Assembly (NCBI RefSeq): GCF_004664715.2
Contig: NC_051083.1
Span: 114,207,534 to 114,271,533 of the forward strand
Reading direction: 5' to 3'
Length of the DNA: 64,000 bases
Origin: Peromyscus leucopus
Lineage: Eukaryota > Chordata > Mammalia > Rodentia > Cricetidae
Positions 1-9,103 of the stretch are shown here, piece by piece (the first letter of the stretch is position 1; the number at the start of each line of letters is the position of its first letter). The notes under the pieces are model-generated. The model did no database searches and was not told where the DNA came from. It saw only the letters and a program-made list of their open reading frames with translations. Both the position numbers and the translations under genes were made by a program.

Positions 1-780
1 TCCTTGTTCTCTTGAGGTTTTCTTTCGAGCTTGCCTTTTCTTTTTGCCTACTTATCTACCTAGCATTATCTCTAGTTCAAGTCTTTTAGTGCCTTTTCAA
101 AATGACTCCTACCCATATTGGACTTGATCTCACTAGTTCCACACCACGCTAACTGACTTTGTCTCCAGTAGTTCACCTTTTATCCCTACAAGTTTTCCAT
201 GCAGGTTTTGTTTTAGGGTTTTAATATGCCTTTACTTTTGTTCATATTTATTTTTAAATCTCCCTTTTTGCTCCTCTTTCTTCTGCCCGTCCCCTTTCTA
301 GCCTCTTCTTCGTCTCCTCCTTTTTCCCTTTCTCCTTCCATCGCCTTTCATGAGCTCACATTTTATTGGCTCCCCTCTTCAATTTTTTCTTTTCTTGCCT
401 CGTTTCTGATTCTCTTTTCCTGCCATGTTGTTTTATGTTTTCTTTCAGGTTTATTTTTCTAAATTTCAGACATATGAATCTGTCTACCTATCATGTTTTC
501 AAAAAACTAATAACCCTCCCCCTACAAGGCCTGAATTACTCTTTGGGCCCCTCCTTTTCAAGCAGCTCTCCCATGATTCCCTCTTCTTTTTTAATCGTCC
601 TCCCTTTCTTCCCCTGCTTGTCTTTGACTTTCACTCCGTTTTTTCCATTTTCTTTGCTGTCTTTCTTCCCTATGCTCGCTAGCTTCCCTTCCTTCTGTAC
701 TTTCTTCCTCATTCACTTCCCCGCCTTCTTCTCCATTTCTTCCTTTCTTCCTCCCTGTTTCTACTATGCTTTTTCTTCAC
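1..780. other. Pyrimidine-rich flank, no gene recognised
   Basis: The plus strand is strongly C/T-rich from about 226, but the repeat unit of the neighbouring array is not evident here. I saw no exon with a convincing splice acceptor on the minus strand, where later exons of the FSIP2-like gene would be expected. The open frames on the plus strand follow from base composition: all three stop codons contain purines. Confidence 0.5.
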
Positions 781-817
781 CTTATTCTCTCTTCTCCCTC
801 CTCCTACCTCTAAGCCC

Positions 818-985
818 CCTCCTCATCTTTCCCTCCCTCCCTCCTCCACCTCCTCCTCCCAATCTTTTCCTCCCCTCCACTCCTCCCACCTCTCCTCCCA
901 ATCTTTTCCCTCCCTCCTCCCAACACTCCTCCCAACTCTTCCCTTCTTCCTCCCACCCTCCTCCCATCTCTTCCCTCCCTGCTAT
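818..985. repeat. CTCCTCCCA-type short tandem repeat at the left edge of the array
   Basis: Several copies of a CCTCCTCCCAATCTTTTCC-like or CTCCTCCCA-like subunit sit side by side with irregular spacing of roughly 15-30 bp. The segment leads into a block (GCTATCACTGATACTCCC) at 981 that recurs at 4323. A shortened copy of the same subrepeat precedes the second occurrence at about 4285-4322, so this segment marks the start of the superunit. Confidence 0.6.
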
Positions 986-3900
986 CACTGATACTCCCTC
1001 TGCCCATCTTTATTTTTTCCTGCTCCGATCCTTCCCCCTCCCTCCTTCCTCTTTCCTCTCTTCCTATTGTTCTTATCATTCCCGCTCCCTCATTTATCTT
1101 TCTTTTCTTCTTGTTGTTCTCATCTGTCCCCTCCTTTCTTCTCTTCCTCTTGATCTCATCTTTCTCCCTCCTTTGTCTTTCTTCTCTTCCTATTGTTCTC
1201 ATCCTTTGCCCTCCTACCTTCCTCTTTCTACTTTTCCTCTTGTTCTCATCCTTCCTCTCCTTCCTCTTTCCTCTCTTCCTCTGGTTCTCATCTTTCTCCC
1301 CCATCCTCTTTCTTCTCTTCCTCTTGTTCTCATTTATCAACCTCCTTCCTATTTCTTTTCTTCCACTTCTCATCTTTCTTCCTCCTCTTTCCTTTCTTTT
1401 CTTCCTCTTGTTCTCAACCTTCCCTTCCTTCCTTTCTCCTTTTCCTCTTGTTCTCATTCTTCCCCTCCTTCCTTTATTCTCTTCCTCTTGTTCTCAAACC
1501 TTCCCCATCCTCCTTCCTCCTTTTTCTCTACCTGTTGTTCTCATCCTTTCCCTCTTCCTCTTTCTCCTCTTCTTCTTGTTGTCATCTTTCTCCTCCTTCC
1601 TTTCTTCTCTTCCTCTTGTTCTCATCCTTCACCCTTTTTTCCTTCCTCTTTCTTCTCTTCTTTTTCCCATCGTTCTCCTCCTCCCTTTTTCTTCTCTTCC
1701 CTCTGTTCTTGTCTTTCAATCTCCTCCCTCTTTCTTCTCTTCCTCTTGGTCTCATCTTTCCCCCTTCCTCCTTCCTCTGTCTTCTCTTCCTCTTGTTCTC
1801 ATTTATCACCCTCCTTCCTATTTCTTTTCTTCCACTTCTCATCTTTCTTCCTCCCTCTTTCCTTTCTTTTCTTCCTCTTGTTCTCAACCTTCCCCTTCCT
1901 TCCTTTCTCCTTTTCCTCTTGTTCTCATCCTTCCCCCTCTTTCCTTTATTCTCTTCCTCTTGTTCTCATCCTTCACACTCCTTCCTCTTTCTCCTCTTCC
2001 TCTTGTTCTCAACCTAACCCATCCCTCCTTCCTCCTTTTTCTCTACCTGTTGTTCTCATCCTTCCCCCTCCTTCCTCTGTCTTCTCTTCTTCTTGTTGTC
2101 ATCTTTCGCCTCATTCCTTTCTTCTCTTCCTCTTGTTCTCATCCTTCACCCCTTTTCCTTCCTCTTTCTTCTCTTCTTTTCCCATCGTTCTCCTCCTCCC
2201 TTTTTCTTCTCTTCCCTCTGTTCTCGTCTTTCAAACTCCTCCCTCTTTCTTCTCTTCCTCTTGGTCTCATCTTTCCCCCTCCCTCCTTCCTCTGTCTTCT
2301 CTTCATCTTGTTCTCATCTTTCCCCTCTTCCTTCTTTCTTCTCTTCCTCTTGTTCTCATCCCTCCAACTCCTTCCTTTTTCTTTCCCTTGTTCTCATCCT
2401 TCCTTCTTTTCCTCTTTCTTTTCTTTCACTTCTTCTCATGTTTCCCCATCCTTCCTCTTTCTTCTCTTCCTTTTGTTCTCATCCTTCACCTCTCCCCTTC
2501 CTCCTTTTTCTCTGCCTCTTGTTCTCATCTTTTCCCCTCCCTTCTTTCTTCCCTTCCTCATGTTCTCAACTTTTTTCATCCTTCCTTTCTTCTCCTCCTC
2601 TTGTTCTCATCTTTCCCCCTTCCTCTTTCTTCTCTTTCTCTTGTTCTTATCTTTGCCCTCCTTCCTCTTTCTTATCTTCTTCTGTTCTAATACTTCCCTC
2701 TCATCAAGTTTCATCTCTTCCGCTAGTTCTCATCTTTCCCTCTCCCTCCTTCCTCTTTCTTTACTTCCTCTTGTTCCCATCCTTCCCCCTCCTCTTTCTT
2801 CTCTTACTCTTGTTCTCATCTCTCTCCTTCCTCTTTCTCCTCTTCCTCTTGTTTTCATCTTTTGCCTGCTTCCTCTTTCTTCTCTTCCTCTTGTTCTCAT
2901 CCTTCACACTCCTTCCTTTTTCTTCTCTACCTCTTGATCTCATATTTCCCCCTCCTTCCTTCCTTTCTTCTCTTCCTCTTGTTCTCATCCTTCACACTCC
3001 TTTCTTTTTCTTCTCTACCTCTTGATCTCATATTTCCCCCTTCCTCCTTCCTCTTTCTTCTCTTCCTATTGTTTGCATCATTCCCCCTCCTTCCCTTCTT
3101 CTCCTCCTCTAGTTCTCATGCTTCCCTCTCCCTCCTTCCTCTTTCTTATCTTCCTCTCTCTCATCCTTCACCCTCCTTTCTTCCTCTTTCTTCTCTTCCT
3201 CTTGTTTTCATCTTTCACCTATTTCCTCTTTCTTCTCTTCCTCATTATCTCTCCTCTCCCTCTTTCCACTCTTCCTCCTGTTCCCATCCTTCTCCCCTCC
3301 CACATTCCTCTTCTTTCTCTTCCTCTTGTTCTCATCTTCCCCCACCTTCCTCTTTCTTTTCTTCCTCTGTTCTCATTTTTCCCCTTCCTCCCTCTTTCTT
3401 CTCTTCCTCTTGTGCTCATCCCTTCTGTTTCTTCTTCTTTTCCTCTTCTTCTCATCCTTCCTTCTCCTTCCTCTTCTTCTCATGGTTCCCCCTCCTTTCT
3501 CATTCTCTTCTTCCTATTTTTCTCATTGTTCCCCGTCTCCATCCTCTTTCTCTTCCTCTTATTCTCATCTTTTGCCCTCCCTCCTGCTTTCTTCTCTTCC
3601 TCATGTTTTAAACCTTCTCCCTCCTTAATATTCCTTCCTTCCTTCCTCTTGTTCTCATCTTTCTCTTCTTCTTCTTTCCCCTCTTCCTCTTGATCTAATC
3701 CTTCCCAATCTTCTTTCCTCTTTTTTCTCATCCTCTTGTTCTCATCCTTCTCCCTCCTTCCTCTTTCTATTCCTCCTCTTGTTCTCTTCTCCTCCCTCCT
3801 TTCTCCTCTTCTTCTTGTTCTTATCTTTCCTCTGTCCTCCATCTTCTCTTCCCCCTGTTCTCATCTTTCCCCTGCTCTTCTCATTCTTCACTTCCTATTG

Positions 3901-4290
3901 TTCTCATACTTCCCATCCTTTCTCATTCTTCTGTTCCTGTGTTCTCATCATTCCCCCTCCTTCCTCTTCTCTTCCTCTTGGTCTCATCCTACCCCTCCTT
4001 CTTCTTTCTTCTCTTCCTCTTGTTATACTTCTCCCTCCTTCCTCTTAATTCTCCTCCACTTGTTCTCATCTTTCCCCCTTCCTCTTTCTTCTCTTCCTCT
4101 TGTTCTCATCCTACCCTCTTCCTTTCTCCTCTTCCTCTTATTCTTACTTTCCCCCTACTTCCTTTTTCTTCTCTTCCTCATGTTCTCCTCTCCCCCCCTC
4201 TTTGTCTCATCTTTCCCCTCCTTCCTCTTTCTTATCTGACTCTTGTTCTCATCCTCCTCCCTCCTTCCTCTTTCTTCTCTTCCCTTCTTC
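960..4290. repeat. Superunit copy 1 (about 3.3 kb) of the homopyrimidine array
   Basis: Landmark variants occur in order here: GCTATCACTG at 981, TTTATCAAC at 1333, CCCATCGTTCTCC near 1670 and 2190, CATGTTTCCCC at 2437 and CTTCACTTCC at 3886. Each has a counterpart about 3.2-3.4 kb to the right in the same order. Inside this copy, two local blocks (at 1333 and 1803, and at about 1620 and 2140) show a further duplication of about 470-520 bp. Confidence 0.75.
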
Positions 4291-7200
4291 CTCCCACCCC
4301 TCCTCCCACCTCTTCCCTCCCTGCTATCACCTCTACTCCCTCTTCCCATATTTATTTTTTGCTGCTCCGATCCTTTTTGCTCCCACCATCCTCTTTCCTC
4401 TCTTCCTATTGTTCTTATCGTTCCCGCTCCCTCATTCATCTTTCTTCTCTTCTCTTGTTCTCATCTTTCTCCTCTTTTTCTTCCTCCTGTTCTCATCTGT
4501 CCCCCTCCTTCCTCTTTCTTCTCTTCCTCTTGATCTCATCTTTCTCTGTCTTTCTTCTCTTCCTATTGTTCTCATCCTTCCCCCTCCTACCTTCCTCTTC
4601 CTTCTTTTCCTCTTGTTCTCATCCTTCCCTCTCCTTCCTCTTTCCTCTCTTCCTATTGTTCTTATCATTCCCACTCCCGCATTCATCTTTCTTCTCTTCA
4701 TCTTGTTCTTATTTATCACCCTCCTTCCTATTTCTTCTCTTCCACTTCTCATCTTTCTTACTCCCTCTTTCCTTTCTTCTCTTCTTCTTGCTCTCGACCT
4801 TCACCTTCCTTCTTCTTTCTTCTCTTCCTCTGGTTGTCATCTTTCCCCTCCCCTTCCTCTTTCTCCTTTTCCTCCTATTCTCATCAATACCCTCCTTCCT
4901 CTTTCTTCTTTTCCTCTTGTTCTCATTCTTCCCCTCCTTCTGCTTTCTCTTCTCCCTCTTGTTATCCTTCCCCTCCTTTCTCTTTTCTTCCTCTTTTCTC
5001 ATCCTTTACACTCCTTCCTCTTTCTCTTCTTCCTTTTGTTCTCATCCTTCCCCATCCCTCCTTCCTTTTTTCTCTACGTCATTCTCATCCTTCCCCTCCT
5101 TCCTCTTCCTTTTCTTCATGTTCTCATCATTCCCCTTCTTCCTTTCTTTTCTTTCTGTTGTTCTCATTTCCCCCTCCTTCTACTTTCTCCTCTTCCTCTT
5201 ATTCTCATCCTTCCCCTCCTTCTACTTTCTCCTCTTCCTCTTATTCTCATCCTTCCCCTCCGGCCTCTTTCTCCGCTTACTCTTGTTCTCATCTTTCCCT
5301 CTCCTTCCTTTCTTCTCTTCCTCATGTTCTCCTCTTTCCCCCTCCCTCCTTCATCTTTCTTCTCTTCCTCTTGTTCTCATCATTCCCTCTCCTTCCTCTT
5401 TCTCCTTTTCTTCTAGTTGTCATCTTTCTCCTCCTTCCTCTTTCCTCTCTTCCTCTTGTTCTCATCTTTCACCCTCTTTCTTCTCTTCTTCTTCTTCCCA
5501 TCTCTCTCTTCCTCCCTCTTTCTTCTCTTACTCTTGGTCTCATCTTTCCCCCTCCCTCTTCCCTCTTTCTTCTCTTCCTCTTGTTCTCATCCCTCCAACT
5601 TCTTCCCCTTTTCTTTTTCTTGTTCTCATCCTTCATTCTCCTCCTTTCTTTTCTTTCTCTTCTTCTCATGTTTCCCCATCCTTCCTCTTTCTTCTCTTCC
5701 TTTTGTTCTCATCCTTCACCTCTCCCCTTCCTCCTTTTTCTCTACCTCGTTTTCATCTTTCCCCCTCCCACCTTCTTCTTTCTTCCCTTCCTCATTTTCT
5801 CAACTTTTTTTCATCCTTCCTTTCTTCTCCTCCTCTTGTTCCATCTTTTCCCCTTCCTCTTTCTTCTCTTTCTCTTGTTCTTATCTTTACCCTCCTTCCT
5901 CCTTCTTCCCTTCCTCTTGTTCTCATACTTCTCCCTCCTTCCTCTTATCTTCCTCTGTTCTAATCCTTGCCTGTCCATCCTCTTTCTTCTCTTCCTCTTG
6001 TTCTCATCCTTCACCTCTCTCCTTCCTCTTTTTTCTCTACCTCTTGTTCTCATCTTTCCCTTTCCCTACTCCTTCTTTCTTCCCTTCCTCATGTTCTCAA
6101 CTTTTTTCATCCTTCTTTTCTTCTCTTCTTCTTGATCTTCTTGTTCTTATCTTTCCCCTCCTTGTACTTTCTTCTCTTCCTCTTGGTCTCATCCTTTCCT
6201 CTCCTTCCTCATTCATCTCTTCCTGTGTTCTCATCCTTCCAACTCCTTCCTCTTTCTTATGTTCCTCTTCTTCTCATCCTTGCCCCTCCTTCCTCATTCT
6301 ACTCTTCCTCTTGTTCTCGTCCTTTCCCCTAATTTCTTTCTTTTCCTCCACTTGTTCTCATCATTACTTCTCCTTCCTCTTCCTCCTCTTCTTGTTCACA
6401 TCCTTCACCCTCCTTCTTCATTCTTCCCTATATCTTGGTCTGATCCTTCCCCGTCCTTCCTCTTTCTTCTTTTCCACTTGTTCTCATCCTTCCCCTCCAT
6501 CCTTCCTCTTTCCTCTTTTCCTCTTGTTCTCATCCTTCCCCCTCTATCCTTCCTCTTACTTCTTTTCCTTTTGTTATCATCTGTCCCTCTCTTTCCTTTT
6601 TCTTCTTTCGTCTTGTTCTAATTTTCTCCTCCTCCCTGTTTGTCCTTTTTGTCTTGTTCTCATCCTTCACCCTCCTTCCTCATTCTTCTCTTGCTTTTGG
6701 TCTTGCCTTTCCCCTCCCTAATTCCTGTTTCTCCTCCTCCTCTTGTTCTCATCTTTCCCTCTTGTCTTCTTTCTTCTCTTCCTCTTGTTCTCATCTTTCT
6801 GACTCCCTCCTTCCTCTTCCTTCTCTTCCTCCTGTTCTCATTCTTCCCCCTACTTCCCTCCTCTTTCTTCTCTTCCCCTTTTTGTCATCCTTCCCCCTCC
6901 TTCCTCTTTCTTCTCTTCCTCTTGATCTCATCTTTCCCCCTTCTTCCTCTTCTCTTCCTCTTATTCTCATCCTTCCCTCTCCTTCCTCTTTCTCCTCTTC
7001 TTCTTGTTCTTACATTTCCCCTACTTCCTTTTTCTTCTCTTCCTCATGTTCTCCTCTTTCCCCCTCCCTCCTTCCTCTTTCTCCTCTTCCTCTTGTTGTT
7101 ATCCTTCCTCATCCCTCCTTCCCCTTTTTTTCTCATCCTCTTGTTCTCATCCTTCTCCCTCCTTTTTCTTTCTTTTCTTCCTCTTGTTCTCATATTTCCC

Positions 7201-7725
7201 CTTCTTCTTCTTTCTCCACTTCCTCTTGTTTTTATATTTCCTCTCTGTCCTCCTTCTTCTCTTCCTCTTGTTTTCATCTTTCCCCTGCTTTTCATATTCT
7301 TCACTTCCTGTTGTTCTCATCCTTCCCCATCCTCCTCATTCTTCTGTTCCTGTGTTCTCATCATTCCCCCTCCTTCCTCTTCTCTTCCTCTTGTTCTCAT
7401 CCTTCCCTCTCCTTCCTCTTTCTCCTCTTCTTCTTGTTCTTACATTTCCCCTACTTCCTTTTTCTTCTCTTCTTCATGTTCTCTTTCCCCCTCCCTCCTT
7501 CCTCTTTCCACTCTTCCTCTTATTCCCATCCTTACCCCTCCCGCATTTCTTTTTTCTCTTCTTCTTGTTCTCATCTTCCCCCTCCTTGTTCTTTCTTTTC
7601 TTCCTCTTGGCCTCATCTTTCCTCACCTTCATCTATCTTCTCTTCCTCTTGTTCTCAACCTTCCCCTTCATTCCTCTCTTGTCTCTTCCTCTTGTTCTCA
7701 TCTTTCCCACCCTCTTCCACATTTT
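1020..7725. repeat. Giant homopyrimidine minisatellite, unit about 39-45 bp
   Basis: The array repeats a core like CTCTTCCTCTTGTTCTCATC followed by CTTCCCCCTCCTTCCTCTTTCTT. Unit length varies between about 39 and 45 bp by indels, so no reading frame is kept between copies. At roughly 41 bp per unit, 6.7 kb holds on the order of 160 copies. The plus strand is almost pure pyrimidine and the minus strand almost pure purine. It lies downstream of exon 8 of the minus-strand FSIP2-like gene, so if transcribed the RNA would be purine-rich (GAUGAGAACAAGAGGAAG-type). Mirror-symmetric purine/pyrimidine tracts of this size are known to favour triplex structures. Confidence 0.92.
4291..7725. repeat. Superunit copy 2 (about 3.4 kb) of the homopyrimidine array
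   Basis: Counterparts of the landmarks in copy 1 lie at 4323, 4712, about 5460, 5667 and 7299, giving offsets of 3342, 3379, about 3320, 3230 and 3413. This copy has its own local duplications, for example about 295 bp (5711 and 6006) and 430 bp (6966 and 7396). They are not in copy 1, so they arose after the large duplication. Confidence 0.7.
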
Positions 7726-8600
7726 CCTTTCTTTTAATTCTCCCCCTTCTTTTCTTTCTTCCTCTCTCCTTCCTTCTTTTTTTCCACTCTCGTCCCTGTT
7801 ATGTACCTCCATTGTTCCTTCTTTTTCTTGTTTTATCTTCATTCCTTCTTTTCTCCTTCCCTTCCTCCTCCTTTTTTTCCCTCTCTTTCCTTTTCTGTTT
7901 CCTTCCCTCCAACCTCCTTCCCATCTTTCTTCCTCCTCCTTCCAGTCTCATTTTCTCTTTCTTCCTCTTTCAAACAACATCTTCATAATTTATTTACTTT
8001 AAGTCTCTCTACAGGAAGGATCACAAGTATGGTGTCTCCTCTCCTTACTTCATTTTAAAGAATACTGTCTCCTTTCATCCAAGCCTCTTTCCTCTTTGTA
8101 CCTTACAATCCCCTCTTTCCCTCCTTACCTTTTACTTACTTTTAGAAAAGCTCTCCACTTCTTTAACTTTGTAGGGCTGAAGTCTCTTAGATATCTCTGC
8201 ACACCTTTGCAAGTTCATTGGACTTCCTTCTTTAGTAATCCCTTTCAAATCCCTCTCTCATCATCACAATCTTCCTTTTTATTCCTTTCCTACTGACTCT
8301 CCCTTCCTTGTTTACCTTTCCCCCTTGTCCACCCTCCCATCTCTTCTCTATTTTGTCTTCATCTCTCTCTCCTCCCACAAACGCATTCATGCTGGAGTCT
8401 ACTGGTTGCTCCTGGTCTTTCTTTACTCTCTCCTTGTCTTCATTGGTTCTCGTTATATCTTTGCCTACTAGGTGCTTTATCTTGTCCAAGTTTTTTTGCT
8501 CTTTTTTCCCCTATTACTTGCTTTGTACATTTTAATATTCTCTTGATATTTGTATATTATCCTTTTCTTGATGTAATTTCTGTAATTTATTTCTGCTCTT
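7726..8600. other. Pyrimidine-rich right flank of the array, intronic
   Basis: C/T-rich but non-periodic sequence that grades into normal composition by about 8600. On the gene's sense (minus) strand it is purine-rich, so charged open frames appear here by composition alone. No splice acceptor with a pyrimidine tract was seen on that strand. Confidence 0.5.
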
Positions 8601-8973
8601 ACTGGCTTGTTAAACTTTTCTTTTTAATGTTTTCTTACTGCCTGCTCAACTTACTTCTCTCATTTGCTTCTGGGTTTCTTACCTGAGTGTACATGCTATC
8701 TTCTCTTCCTGGCTGTTTGTTAAACTATGTATTTACTTGTTAGCTATATGTATTGTGAATATATGTTTGTTAACTGGATCTGTAACTGGAAAGTGCATCA
8801 CAGAGTACCTGACACAGGTACTGAGGGCTCCTAGTACTTACTTTTGCAGGGGACATTTTAAAAAACTGTGTGAGCATAAGGTGGTTTGATGTGGACACTA
8901 ATAGTCAATACATTGTTGCTCAGCTTCCACTCATCTACTATGTCTTTTATTTTCTCTCTCCTATCTCTCTCAC

Positions 8974-9103
8974 CTGTTTCAGGTTGTCTTTTGCTTTCAG
9001 GGACGGTGGCTTCCCGCTTTTTCTTTACACTTTCTTCTTTACTATCTTTTTCTTGCAGTTTTTGTAAATGGTAGGCCATTCTTTTTTGAAGCATTACTTG
9101 TTT
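8974..9103 (-). CDS. Fsip2l: FSIP2-like exon 8 (last exon found in the window)
   Basis: 43 codons plus one base. Acceptor ATTTTGCAG|AAA, donor GAAACAG|GTGAGA, ending in phase 1. RMAYHLQKLQ matches FSIP2; the rest is a highly charged tail. The next exon was not found before the homopyrimidine array, so intron 8 either spans the array or ends beyond the left edge of the window. Confidence 0.78.

Noticed and set aside
366..2690. A 774-codon open frame on the plus strand rich in serine, leucine, phenylalanine and proline
   Set aside because: Homopyrimidine DNA cannot form stop codons, so long open frames appear in all plus frames by composition. Unit indels shift the frame, and no start, splice or domain evidence exists.
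3939..5963. A 674-codon open frame on the plus strand, with other long overlapping frames to 8000
   Set aside because: Same composition effect of the homopyrimidine array; overlapping frames are equally open.
8232..8489. Charged 85-codon frame on the minus strand, considered as exon 9 of the FSIP2-like gene
   Set aside because: No pyrimidine tract or acceptor in the right phase precedes it; the purine-rich strand yields lysine/glutamate-rich frames by chance.
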